Assembly (NCBI RefSeq): GCF_021654135.1
Contig: NZ_JAKGSD010000007.1
Location: 62,001-126,000 of the forward strand
DNA: 64,000 bases
Direction: 5' to 3'
DNA from: Amycolatopsis tucumanensis
GTDB lineage: Bacteria > Actinomycetota > Actinomycetes > Mycobacteriales > Pseudonocardiaceae
Below, piece after piece: positions 28,391-36,428 of this stretch. Both the position numbers and the translations under genes were made by a program. Within the stretch, counting starts at the first letter, position 1. Each line of letters opens with the position of its first letter. Under the pieces are notes generated by a model, which was not told where the DNA came from, ran no database searches, and worked only from the letters and a program-made list of their open reading frames with translations.

Positions 28391-28396
28391 TAGATT
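28391..28396 (+). promoter_or_regulatory. -10 hexamer of the leuA leader promoter
   Basis: TAGATT lies 7 bases before the leader-peptide ATG at 28404, so transcription probably starts at or next to that ATG. No convincing -35 was found. Confidence 0.6.
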
Positions 28397-28403
28397 CTAG
28401 CTC

Positions 28404-28448
28404 ATGATCACCCGCGTTCTCCTCCTTCGCCGCCACGGCGGGGCCTGA
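28404..28448 (+). CDS. leuL: leuA leader peptide (14 aa)
   Basis: The short frame reads MITRVLLLRRHGGA and stops at TGA. Three consecutive leucine codons (CTC CTC CTT) form the ribosome-stalling site. Leu-rich leaders of this look precede leuA in several actinobacteria, where they control it by attenuation. The frame ends inside the 5' arm of the hairpin at 28433-28470, as expected for a ribosome that blocks or frees that arm according to leucyl-tRNA supply. It begins without a ribosome site. Confidence 0.85.
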   Translation: MITRVLLLRRHGGA

Positions 28449-28470
28449 CCGGACCGGCTCCCCGCCGTGG
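28433..28470 (+). terminator. leuA attenuator hairpin
   Basis: CCACGGCGGGG (28433-28443) and CCCCGCCGTGG (28460-28470) form a perfect 11-bp stem with a 16-base loop. The 5' arm overlaps the end of the leader peptide. No T-run follows, so termination would be of the GC-hairpin kind usual in actinomycetes, or the hairpin could act on the leuA ribosome site. Confidence 0.8.
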
Positions 28471-28517
28471 GAGCCGTGCTGCGCCGGTCGTCACCCCACG
28501 ACCAGAGGAACGCGAAC

Positions 28518-30047
28518 ATGTACCGCTGGAACACCCAGCGCCCCTCCCCGATGCCCTCCCACCGGTACCGCGACGTGTACGCCCGCGTGCCGGTGCCACT
28601 GTCCGAACGGGACTGGCCGGCCAACCGGCTCGCGCAGGCGCCGCTGTGGGTCCCGGTCGACCTGCGGGACGGCAACCAGGCACTCGCCGAACCGATGGAC
28701 CCGGAACGCAAGCGGCGCTTCTTCGAGCTCATGGTCGAGATGGGCTACAAGGAGATCGAGGTCGGCTACCCGTCGGCTTCGCAGACCGACTACGACTTCG
28801 TCCGCCTCATCGCGGAAACCGGCCTGGCGCCGGAGGACGTCACGATCGTCGTGTTCACCCCGGCCCGGCGCGACCTCATCGAGCGCACCGTCGAGTCCGT
28901 CGCCGGGATGCCGAACCCGGTGGTGATCCACCTGTACGCGGCGACCGCGCCGGTCTGGCGCGAGGTGGTCCTCGGCCGCGACCGGGACGAGTTGAAGGCG
29001 CTGATCGTGGCCGCGGGCGAGGACGTGCTGCGGCTGGCCGGCGACCGGGTCCGGTTCGAGTTCTCGCCCGAGGTGTTCAACCTGACCGAGCCGGACTACG
29101 TGCTCGACCTGTGCTCGACGATGACCGAGCTGTGGGACGCGAGCCCGGACCGCCCGGTGATCCTCAACCTCCCCGCCACCGTCGAGGTGGCCACGCCCAA
29201 CGTCTACGCGGACCAGATCGAGTACATGTCGAAGAACCTCGACCGGCGCGATTCGGTGATCCTGTCCGTGCACCCGCACAACGACCGCGGCACCGGGATC
29301 GCCTGCGCCGAGCTGGCCCTCCTCGCCGGGGCGCAGCGCGTCGAGGGCTGCATCTTCGGCAACGGCGAGCGCACCGGGAACGTCGACATCGCCACGCTCG
29401 CGCTGAACCTGCACGCGCAGGGGATCGACCCGATGATCGACTTCTCGGACATTGACCGCATCCGGCGGACGGTGGAGCACTGCACGCGGCTGCCCGTGCA
29501 CGAACGGCACCCCTATGTGGGCGACCTCGTGCACACGGCGTTCTCGGGCACGCACCAGGACGCGATCCGCAAGGGCCTCGCCGAGCACCGGGCCCGCGCG
29601 GCGGCGGCCGGTGTGCCGGAACGGGAGCTGGAGTGGCGGGTGCCGTACCTGCCGGTCGACCCGGCGGACCTCGGCCGCACCTACGAGGCCGTCATCCGGG
29701 TGAACTCGCAGTCCGGCAAGGGCGGCATCGCGCACCTGCTGAGCACCGGTTACGGCGTCGAACTCCCACGGCGGCTGCAGATCGACTTCGCGCGGCACGT
29801 CCAGCGGCACACCGACCGGACCGGCGCGGAAGTGACGGCGAAGGAGCTGTGGGAGCTGCTGCGGGAGGTGTACCTGGACGCGCCCGCGGTGTCCGGGGAG
29901 GTGCTGGAGCGCGCGACGTGCCCGACGACGTCCGGCGAGGTGCTCGCGTTCGTGGAGTACGCGGCGCCGGACGGGCGCGGGTGGATCGGCGGGCGCGGGC
30001 GCACGGAGGCGGAGGCGACCGCGGAAGCCCTCGCCCGGGTCGGCTAA
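28518..30047 (+). CDS. leuA: 2-isopropylmalate synthase, short C-terminal domain
   Basis: The 509-residue protein follows the actinobacterial LeuA pattern: [60 protein letters not shown] and [10 protein letters not shown]. It condenses acetyl-CoA and 2-oxoisovalerate, the first step to leucine. The catalytic barrel is intact. After the helix ending LLREVYLD only about 45 residues remain, where the LeuA regulatory dimer domain is normally about 130. Leucine feedback may therefore be lost, leaving attenuation by the leader as the main control. The stop overlaps the moxR stop by four bases. Confidence 0.9.
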   Translation: MYRWNTQRPSPMPSHRYRDVYARVPVPLSERDWPANRLAQAPLWVPVDLRDGNQALAEPMDPERKRRFFELMVEMGYKEIEVGYPSASQTDYDFVRLIAETGLAPEDVTIVVFTPARRDLIERTVESVAGMPNPVVIHLYAATAPVWREVVLGRDRDELKALIVAAGEDVLRLAGDRVRFEFSPEVFNLTEPDYVLDLCSTMTELWDASPDRPVILNLPATVEVATPNVYADQIEYMSKNLDRRDSVILSVHPHNDRGTGIACAELALLAGAQRVEGCIFGNGERTGNVDIATLALNLHAQGIDPMIDFSDIDRIRRTVEHCTRLPVHERHPYVGDLVHTAFSGTHQDAIRKGLAEHRARAAAAGVPERELEWRVPYLPVDPADLGRTYEAVIRVNSQSGKGGIAHLLSTGYGVELPRRLQIDFARHVQRHTDRTGAEVTAKELWELLREVYLDAPAVSGEVLERATCPTTSGEVLAFVEYAAPDGRGWIGGRGRTEAEATAEALARVG

Positions 30048-30913
30048 GCCAGCACCGTGTCGAGTTTGGCGCGGACTCGGTCGAGGTCCTCGGAGTACTT
30101 GAGGACCGCGCCGAGGGTCCGGGCGGCGATCTCCGCGTCCAGTTCGCTGCGGTTGAGCGCCAGCAGCGCCTGCGCCCAGTCCAGCGACTCGGCGATCCCA
30201 GGCGGTTTCAGCAGCTCCAGCTCACGCAGCCGGCGGACGGCCGCGGCCACCTGCGTCGCGAGCCGTTCGCCGACTCCGGGCAGCCTGCGGCGCAGGATGG
30301 CGACCTCGCGGGCCAGGTCGGGGTGCTCCAGCCAGTGGTAGAGGCAGCGCCGCTTCAGCGCGTCGTGCACCTCGCGCGTCCGGTTCGAGGTCAGCAGCAC
30401 CAGCGGCGGCTGCGCGGCGCGGATCTCGCCGAACTCCGGGATCGTCACGGCGTTCTCGTCGAGCAGTTGCAGCAGGAACGCCTCGAACTCGTCGTCGGCG
30501 CGGTCGATCTCGTCGACCAGCAGCACGCACGGCGACTCCTTCAGCGCCCGCAGCAACGGCCGGGCCAGCAGGAACCGCTCGGTGAACAGCGACTGCTCCG
30601 CGGCTTCGACGTCCAGGTGCTCGCGGCCTGCTTCCAGCGCGCGCAGGTGCAGCAGCTGGCGCGGGAAGTCCCATTCGTACAGCGCCTGCGCCGCGTCGAT
30701 GCCCTCGTGGCACTGCAACCGCACCAGCGGCAGGCCGAGCGCCTCCGACAGCGACACGGCCAGCGAGGTCTTCCCCGTGCCCGGTTCGCCTTCGCAGAAC
30801 AGCGGGCGCTGCATGCGCAACGCGAGGAACGCGGCGGTGGCGACGCCCTCGTCGGCCAGGTAGCCGACCCGGTCCAGCTCCGCCGCCAGCTCTTCGGGTG
30901 AGTTGACCTTCAC
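30044..30913 (-). CDS. coxD: MoxR-family AAA+ ATPase, CoxD-like
   Basis: A 289-residue AAA+ protein with Walker [10 protein letters not shown] near residue 38, Walker [12 protein letters not shown] near residue 132, sensor [18 protein letters not shown], and a lid domain. The FDCF-like segment [17 protein letters not shown] is typical of CoxD-type MoxR proteins, which pair with a vWA partner. That partner, CoxE, is at 23382. TAGGGT (30925-30920) ends six bases (all G) before the GTG start, so it is probably leaderless. It stands apart from the main cox genes. Confidence 0.88.
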   Translation of the reverse strand: MKVNSPEELAAELDRVGYLADEGVATAAFLALRMQRPLFCEGEPGTGKTSLAVSLSEALGLPLVRLQCHEGIDAAQALYEWDFPRQLLHLRALEAGREHLDVEAAEQSLFTERFLLARPLLRALKESPCVLLVDEIDRADDEFEAFLLQLLDENAVTIPEFGEIRAAQPPLVLLTSNRTREVHDALKRRCLYHWLEHPDLAREVAILRRRLPGVGERLATQVAAAVRRLRELELLKPPGIAESLDWAQALLALNRSELDAEIAARTLGAVLKYSEDLDRVRAKLDTVLA

Positions 30914-30941
30914 CCCCCCACCCTAAGGGGTTCGCCCGCCG

Positions 30942-30980
30942 TTGACAGCCACTCCGCCCGGAATTATCTTTGCTTGCAAA
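30942..30980 (+). promoter_or_regulatory. Strong vegetative promoter and palindrome upstream of the tautomerase
   Basis: TTGACA (30942-30947), a 17-base spacer and TATCTT (30965-30970) form a near-consensus sigma-70/HrdB promoter. Just at and after the -10 lies the inverted repeat TTTGCTTGCAAA (30969-30980), well placed to act as an operator. Confidence 0.7.
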
Positions 30981-30998
30981 TCTACTTTGGGAGTTGAG

Positions 30999-31382
30999 AT
31001 GCCTCATCTGACCGTGCACGTCCTGGAGAGCGACCTGGCCGGGCGCGAGACCGAGCTGATCGAAGGCCTGACCGAGGCGATCGTCGCGGTGTACGGGGAG
31101 TGGGCGCGGGAGATCGCGGTCGTGCGGCTGGTCGGGGTGCCGCCGAACCGGTGGGGCATCGGGGGCAAGCCGGCGTCCGCGCCCGCGCCGTCGGTGCTCT
31201 TCGGGATCCGGGAAGCGGCGTTCGAGCGTCCGGACGCGGACGACATCGTGGCCAGGCTGGTGGGCGGGGTGACCGACGCGATCGTGGCGGTGTTCGGGGA
31301 GCGCGTGCGGGCCGGGGTGACGGTGGAACTGGTGGGGACACCCGCGGGGCGGACCGGTGTCGGCGGGGTGGTCGCCGCTTAG
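30999..31382 (+). CDS. Tautomerase-family protein, two fused 4-OT-like units
   Basis: The 127-residue protein begins MPHLTVHVL, so the catalytic Pro is exposed after Met removal. It consists of two similar beta-alpha-beta halves: EGLTEAIVAVYGEWAREI then VRLVGVPP near residues 22-50, and GGVTDAIVAVFGERVRAG then VELVGTPA near residues 89-120. Fused tautomerases of this size include MSAD, cis-CaaD and related enzymes acting on oxo acids. ATG 30999 follows GGGAG. It lies near the cox and pca genes, so a role with aromatic breakdown products is possible. Its 3' end is duplicated at 31800. Confidence 0.8.
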   Translation: MPHLTVHVLESDLAGRETELIEGLTEAIVAVYGEWAREIAVVRLVGVPPNRWGIGGKPASAPAPSVLFGIREAAFERPDADDIVARLVGGVTDAIVAVFGERVRAGVTVELVGTPAGRTGVGGVVAA

Positions 31383-31921
31383 CGGGGCGGGTTCGGGGCC
31401 CGGGTCCGGCGAAGTGCACCTGCGGCATGGCGCCGCTCAGCGGGGCAGGTCCGCCGGGGACCTCTGCAACCAAGGAGGACCCGTCGAACTCGGCGGCACA
31501 CCCACCGGGCCGGCCAGCCTCCGCGGAGTCGACGCCGCCTAGCGGGCCGGGTCCGCTGAGGTGTCCACCTCCGGCCAAGGGCGACCACCGAACTCCACGG
31601 GACACCCGGCGGGCGGCCTGGTATCGGCGGGGGGTCGCCGCCTGGTGGGCAGGTCCGGGGTCCAGCAGGAAGCATCTGCGAGCCGGAATCCCGGCGAAGG
31701 GCGCCTGCCGGTGAACCGGCGTGGCCCGGGGTTGTCGCCGCCTGGTGGGGCAGGTCCGCGGGGGTGTCCACGTCCGGCCATGGGTGACCACCGAACTCCA
31801 CGGGACACCCGCCGGGCGGACCGGGTCGGCGGGGTGGTCGCCGCTTAGCGGGGCGGGTCCGGGGCCGGAATCCCGGCCAAGTGCACCTGCCGGCGGACCA
31901 GCCTCCGCGGCGCCGGCGCCG
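31383..31921. repeat. Gene-free gap made of copies of the two flanking gene 3' ends
   Basis: About 70 bases around the tautomerase stop (31333-31405, containing GTCGGCGGGGTGGTCGCCGC) recur at 31800-31872. A block matching the mocA 3' end (GCAGGTCCGC...GGTGTCCACGTCC, in mocA at about 31929-31957) recurs at about 31748-31775, and less exactly at about 31552-31580. Blocks of GACCACCGAACTCCACGGG also appear twice (near 31590 and 31788). Long frames through it are repetitive, so I see no gene. Confidence 0.82.
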
Positions 31922-32485
31922 TTAACGCCGCAGGTCCGCTGGGGTGTCCACGTCCTGGCCGCCGCCCAGGTCGGCGCACTCCACCAACCGCAGGTCGGTG
32001 CGGCCGCGGAGCCAGTCGCGGGCTCCGCGGTCGCCCGAGGCGCTCTCCGCGACCTCGTCCCACCAGCGGTGGCCGAACAGCACCGGATGCCCCGGCACCC
32101 CGTCGTAGGCGGCGCGCGCGACCACGTCCGGCGAGGCCAGCGCCCGCAGCCGCGCCACGATGCGGGCGTCCACCCCCGGCAGGTCGACCAGGTGCACCAG
32201 CACGGCCGACGCGTCCGGCAGTGCCCGCAGCCCGGCCCGCAACGACGCGCCCATTCCGCTGGCCCAGTCCGGCGACTCGACCGACCACGACGGATCCGGC
32301 AGCAACGCCCGCACATCCGAAGCCCGCGCGCCAACCACCACCCGCACCGGCGCACAACCACCGTCGGTCAGCGCGCGCAAAGCCCGGCGCAGCAACGGTT
32401 CCCCGTCCAGTTCGACCAGCGCCTTCGGACGCCCCATCCGCCTCCCGGCGCCGGCCGCCAGCAGCAGCCCGGCGCACTCACCCAC
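31922..32485 (-). CDS. mocA: MocA-type molybdenum-cofactor nucleotidyltransferase
   Basis: A 187-residue NTP_transf_3 protein with the signature LLAAGAGRRMGRPKAL at residues 7-22, the metal site HLVDLPGVD near residue 105, and GVPGHPVLFGHRWW. MocA adds CMP to molybdopterin for xanthine-oxidase-family enzymes, which fits the Cox enzyme in this window. The GTG start overlaps the stop of the IclR gene by 8 bases, so it is translated with the regulator of the pca genes, an unexpected partner. It points toward the repeat gap. Confidence 0.87.
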   Translation of the reverse strand: MGECAGLLLAAGAGRRMGRPKALVELDGEPLLRRALRALTDGGCAPVRVVVGARASDVRALLPDPSWSVESPDWASGMGASLRAGLRALPDASAVLVHLVDLPGVDARIVARLRALASPDVVARAAYDGVPGHPVLFGHRWWDEVAESASGDRGARDWLRGRTDLRLVECADLGGGQDVDTPADLRR

Positions 32486-33272
32486 GGCGCGCCTGCGCGG
32501 GTGCGACGGCCAGGTCGTCCTCGATGCGCTTCGCGGCGGCCAGCAGCGGCGGCACCATCTCCTCGATCACCGTCTCCCGCGGAGTGCGGCTGGCGTGGGT
32601 GGACACGTTCACCGCCGCCACGACGCGGCCCTGCCGGTCCCGGATAGGCGCCGCGACCGACCGCAGCCCCTCCTCCAGCTCCTGGTCCACCAGCGCCCAG
32701 CCCTGCTGCCGCACCGCCGCCAGCTCGGCCCGCAACGCGGCGGGCGAGGTGAGCGTGTGCGAGGTCAGCCGCTGCAACTCGGCCTGCTCCAGGTACCGGG
32801 CGAACCCCTCGTCGTCGAGCCCGGCGAGCAGCACGTGCCCCATCGAGGTGGCGTAGGCCGGGAACCGCGTGCCGACGTTGATGCTCACCGTCATGATCCG
32901 GGACACCGCGACACGCGCGACGTAGACGATGTCGGCGCCCTCCAGCACGGACACCGAACTCGACTCGCGCACCTCCGCGGACAGCCGCTCCAGGTGCGGC
33001 TGCGCGACCTCGGGCAGCGTCATGCTGGACAGGAACGCGTAGCCGAGCTCCAGCACACGCGCGGTCAGCGAGAAGTACTTCCCGTCCGTGCGCACGTACC
33101 CGAGGTCGACGAGCGTCAGCAGGAACCGCCGGGCCGCGGCGCGGGTCAGACCGGTCGAGCGCGCCACGTCGGACAGCGTCAGCTCGGGCGACCCGGCGCC
33201 GAACGCGCGGATCACGGCCAGGCCGCGTTCCAGCGACTGGACGTGGTGCGCGCCGCGCTCGGTCGGTTCCAT
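32478..33272 (-). CDS. pcaR: IclR-family regulator of the pca genes
   Basis: A 264-residue IclR protein: winged helix (SLERGLAVIRAF, TLSDVARSTGLTRAAARRFL) and IclR ligand-binding domain (TRFPAYATSMGHVLLAGL near residue 135, GLRSVAAPIRD near residue 205). It matches the PcaR/PcaU/PobR branch, which senses protocatechuate or beta-ketoadipate. TAGATT (33284-33279) ends six bases before the ATG, so it is probably leaderless. It follows pcaC by 63 bases. The gene symbol rests on context. Confidence 0.85.
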   Translation of the reverse strand: MEPTERGAHHVQSLERGLAVIRAFGAGSPELTLSDVARSTGLTRAAARRFLLTLVDLGYVRTDGKYFSLTARVLELGYAFLSSMTLPEVAQPHLERLSAEVRESSSVSVLEGADIVYVARVAVSRIMTVSINVGTRFPAYATSMGHVLLAGLDDEGFARYLEQAELQRLTSHTLTSPAALRAELAAVRQQGWALVDQELEEGLRSVAAPIRDRQGRVVAAVNVSTHASRTPRETVIEEMVPPLLAAAKRIEDDLAVAPAQARRG

Positions 33273-33335
33273 ATTCCCAATCTAACTGCGGCGCGAAGCG
33301 CCTCCGTCGAGGGTGGTGGCGGGCGACGGGCGGGA

Positions 33336-33737
33336 TTAGTGGGCGCGCGGCTGGGCGGTGGGCTCTCCCATCTCGGCCAGCGTCTTCTGCGCGATGGCGA
33401 ACGCCTCGTTGGCCGCCGGCACCCCCGCGTACACGCCGGCGTGCAGCAGCACCTCGCCGATCTCGTCGGCGGTCAGCCCGTTGCCGACGGCGGCGCGGAC
33501 GTGCATCGCGATCTCGCCGTGGCAGTGCAGCGCGGTGAGCACGGCCAGCGTGATGCAGCTGCGGGTCTTGCGGTCCAGGCCCTCGCGCGTCCAGATCGAG
33601 CCCCACGCGGCGCGGGTGATGTAGTCCTGGAACTTCTGCGTGAACTCGGTCGCGTTGGCGGTGGCGCGGTCGACGTGCGCGTCGCCCAGCACCTCGCGCC
33701 GGACCTTCATGCCCGCGTCGTACAGCTCGTCGCTCAT
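33336..33737 (-). CDS. pcaC: 4-carboxymuconolactone decarboxylase
   Basis: A 133-residue AhpD-like/CMD protein: YDAGMKVRREVLGDAHVDRA at the start, TREGLDRKTRSCITLAVLTA and HCHGEIAMHVRAA in the core. It decarboxylates 4-carboxymuconolactone to the enol-lactone. The ATG overlaps the pcaD stop (ATGA), so the two are coupled but separate. In many actinobacteria these two activities are fused as PcaL; here they are not. Confidence 0.94.
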   Translation of the reverse strand: MSDELYDAGMKVRREVLGDAHVDRATANATEFTQKFQDYITRAAWGSIWTREGLDRKTRSCITLAVLTALHCHGEIAMHVRAAVGNGLTADEIGEVLLHAGVYAGVPAANEAFAIAQKTLAEMGEPTAQPRAH

Positions 33738-34495
33738 CGCGCCCCCTTCAGGTGGTCCAGGAGCAGTTCGGTGAACTTGCCTGCCTGCTCGTAGCTGCCC
33801 AGGTGGGCGGCGTGGTCGATCACCTCGAACTTCGCGCCCGGGATGCCGTCGGCGATGACCTGCCCGTGCGAGGGCGGCAGCGCGGCGTCGTCGGCTCCCG
33901 AGATCACCAGGGTCGGTGCGGTGATCGTGCCCAGCCCGGCGGTCAGGTCGAGCCCGGCGATGGCCTCGCAGCACGACGCGTAGCCCTCGGCCGGGGTCGT
34001 GGCCGTCATCTGCCGCAGCTCCTCGGCCAGTTCGGGGTTCGCGTCGATCCAGTCCCGCGTGAACCACCGGCCGATGCTGCCCTCGGCGATCGTCGCCATG
34101 CCCTCGGCACGCACCTGCTTCGCGCGCCCGGTCCACATGTCGACGTTGCCGGGCTTGACCGAGGTGAACGTCAGGGCCAGCGACCGGATCCGCGACGGCG
34201 CGTGCTGCCCGAGCCAGGCGCCGGTCATCCCGCCCAGCGACAGGCCGACGAAGTGCGCGGACTCGACGCCGAACGTGTCCAGCAGCTCGACGACGTCACG
34301 GCCGAGGTCGGCGATCGAGTACGGCCCTGGCGGCACCGGCGACTGCCCGTGACCCCGCGTGTCGTAGCGGACGACGCGGAAACCGTTGTCCACCAACGGC
34401 TTCACCTGCGGCTCCCACATGCGCAGGTTGCTGCCGATGGAGTTGCTCAGGACGACGAGTTCGCCGTCGCCCGCGGTCTCGTAGTGGACCTTCAC
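33734..34495 (-). CDS. pcaD: 3-oxoadipate enol-lactonase
   Basis: A 253-residue alpha/beta hydrolase. It has LSNSIGSNLRMWEPQVKPL near the N-terminus, YDTRGHGQSPVPPG, the nucleophile elbow GLSLGG near residue 94, and the closing catalytic region VISGADDAALPP and HAAHLGSYEQ. It opens the enol-lactone to 3-oxoadipate. The GTG at 34495 overlaps the pcaB stop by four bases. Both ends are coupled within the pca operon. Confidence 0.94.
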   Translation of the reverse strand: MKVHYETAGDGELVVLSNSIGSNLRMWEPQVKPLVDNGFRVVRYDTRGHGQSPVPPGPYSIADLGRDVVELLDTFGVESAHFVGLSLGGMTGAWLGQHAPSRIRSLALTFTSVKPGNVDMWTGRAKQVRAEGMATIAEGSIGRWFTRDWIDANPELAEELRQMTATTPAEGYASCCEAIAGLDLTAGLGTITAPTLVISGADDAALPPSHGQVIADGIPGAKFEVIDHAAHLGSYEQAGKFTELLLDHLKGAR

Positions 34496-35817
34496 GAAGT
34501 CCCCTTTCGCTTCTCCAGCACCCGTTCGACGAAGACCCGCGCGCTCCCCAGGTAACCGGCCGGGTCCAGCAGTTCGCCGATGCGCTCGCGCGACAGGTGC
34601 TTGCCCACCAAGGCGTCCTCGGCCAGCAGATCGGCCAGCTCGCCCTCGCCGGCCAAAGCGCGGCGAGTGCACGCGCTCACCGCGTCGTGTGCTTCGAGCC
34701 GCCCGGTCTCGGCCGCCAACGCGGTCGTGATCCGTTCGGACAGCAGCGCACCGCGCGTGATGTCCAAGTTCGCGCGCATCCGGTCCGCGTCGACCTGGAG
34801 CCGGTCCAGGCTCGTGCGCAGCCAGTGCACGGCGGATCCGGTGCTGCGGAACAGTTCCGTCAGCGGGCGCCACTCGGCGTGCCAGGACCCGGCGGCGCGC
34901 TGGTGCTCCTGCGCCATCGCGCCGAGCAGGGTCGCGACCAGTCCGGGCGCCTGCTGCGCGGCCGCCCCGGCCGCCACCGCGGCGACCGGGTTCCGCTTGT
35001 GCGGCATGGTGGACGAGCCGCCGCTGCCCTCGGCGACCTCGGCGATCTCCCCGACCTCGGTCTGCGCGAGCAGCACCAGCGACCGCGACGCACCGGCGAC
35101 CACACCCGCCAACGAACCGAGCGCCCCGGCGAGTTCCGCGATGCGCGTCCGCTCGGTGTGCCACGGCATCGCGGGTTCCGCCAGCCCGAGCCTGCGCGCG
35201 AAGGCCGCCAGCACCGCCGGCCCCTGCTCGCCCAGCGACGCCAGCGTGCCGGTCGCCCCGCCGAGCTGCACCGCGAACCGCTGTGCCCGCAACCGGTCCG
35301 CGGCCGCGTCCAGCCCGGAGAGCCAGCCGGCGAGCTGGAACCCGAACGTCACCGGCAGCGCCTGCTGCAGCAACGTCCGTCCCGATTGGACAGTGCCGGC
35401 GTGCTCCCGCGCCAGGTCGGCGAGCCGGTCCGCGCACGCCTCGACCTCGCCGAGCAGCACGTCCACCGCACGCGCGGACACCAGCATCGCCGCGGTGTCC
35501 ACGATGTCCTGGCTGGTCGCGCCAAGGTGCACCACCCGGCCCGCCTCGCCGCCGACCTGCGCGGTCAGCTCCCGCACGAGCGGCGCGGCGGGGTTGCCGA
35601 CGCCGACGGACTTCGCACCGATCGCGGCGGGGTCGAACTTCCCGTCACGAGCCACGGCGGCGATCCGGTCGGCGTGCTCGCGCGGGATCACGCCCGCGTC
35701 CGCCTCCGCCTCCGCCAGCGCCGCTTCCGCGTCGAGCAGTCCCCGCAGCCAGGCGGCGTCGGAGACCTCGTCGCGGACCGGCCCGGCGGCGAGAATCGGG
35801 TCGAACAGGTCAGACAT
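34492..35817 (-). CDS. pcaB: 3-carboxy-cis,cis-muconate cycloisomerase
   Basis: A 441-residue member of the fumarase/aspartase superfamily with the signature GGSSTMPHKRNPV near residue 275, HLGATSQDIVDTA near residue 93, and WHAEWRPLTELFR. It converts carboxymuconate from PcaHG to carboxymuconolactone. ATG 35817 overlaps the pcaG end by eight bases. All neighbours on the strand belong to the same pathway. Confidence 0.95.
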   Translation of the reverse strand: MSDLFDPILAAGPVRDEVSDAAWLRGLLDAEAALAEAEADAGVIPREHADRIAAVARDGKFDPAAIGAKSVGVGNPAAPLVRELTAQVGGEAGRVVHLGATSQDIVDTAAMLVSARAVDVLLGEVEACADRLADLAREHAGTVQSGRTLLQQALPVTFGFQLAGWLSGLDAAADRLRAQRFAVQLGGATGTLASLGEQGPAVLAAFARRLGLAEPAMPWHTERTRIAELAGALGSLAGVVAGASRSLVLLAQTEVGEIAEVAEGSGGSSTMPHKRNPVAAVAAGAAAQQAPGLVATLLGAMAQEHQRAAGSWHAEWRPLTELFRSTGSAVHWLRTSLDRLQVDADRMRANLDITRGALLSERITTALAAETGRLEAHDAVSACTRRALAGEGELADLLAEDALVGKHLSRERIGELLDPAGYLGSARVFVERVLEKRKGTS

Positions 35818-36355
35818 CGAAGAACACTGTCTCAGCCTCACCCTGGAGACGCACGTCGAAGCGGTACCCGTCGTCGGTCTTGGCCGCGATCAGCGTGCCG
35901 CGCCGGTCTTCCGGCACCGAGTTCAGCACCGCGTCGGCGGCGTTGGCCTCGGTGTTCTCCGGGAAGTAGATGCGCGTGACGACCCGGTGCAGCAGCCCGC
36001 GCGCGAACACCGACACGTCGATGTGCGGGGCCTGCGTCGCGCCGTTCTCGCCCGGGATCGCGCCCGGCAGCAGGGTGAGGATCTCGTAGCTGCCGTCCGG
36101 CTTGGTCGGGCAGCGGCCGAACCCGCGGAACCCGGGAACGCGGCCGCGCGGGTCGTCCGGGTGGTCGAAGTGGCCCTGCGGATCAGCCTGCCAGGTTTCG
36201 ATCATCGCGTCCGGGACCGGGTTGCCCTCGCCGTCGGTGACGGTGCCACGGATCCACACCGCGCCCTCGGTGCCCTCGGGCACCACGGTCGGGCCGTCCT
36301 CCCAGGGCAAGCCGATCGCGAGGTAGGGGCCGACGGTCTGCGAAGGGGTCGTCAT
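35810..36355 (-). CDS. pcaG: Protocatechuate 3,4-dioxygenase alpha subunit
   Basis: A 181-residue intradiol dioxygenase subunit: TVGPYLAIGLPW at the start, IRGTVTDGEGNPVPDAMIETW, APHIDVSVFARGLLHRVVTRIYF and the end VRLQGEAETVFFDV. It lacks the tyrosine iron ligands found in the beta chain. It pairs with PcaH to cleave protocatechuate. The gap to pcaH is 73 bases, the largest inside the H-to-C block. Confidence 0.94.
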   Translation of the reverse strand: MTTPSQTVGPYLAIGLPWEDGPTVVPEGTEGAVWIRGTVTDGEGNPVPDAMIETWQADPQGHFDHPDDPRGRVPGFRGFGRCPTKPDGSYEILTLLPGAIPGENGATQAPHIDVSVFARGLLHRVVTRIYFPENTEANAADAVLNSVPEDRRGTLIAAKTDDGYRFDVRLQGEAETVFFDV

Positions 36356-36428
36356 TCGTCCTCCTCTGTGTTCTGCGGGACACCCGCACCCGGTCGGACG
36401 AGCAAGCGCGAAAAGGGCCAAGTGTCGC

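Noticed and set aside
31379-31801. Minus-strand 140-codon frame containing DVDTPADL
   Set aside because: This is a copied piece of the mocA C-terminus in repeat DNA, not a separate gene.
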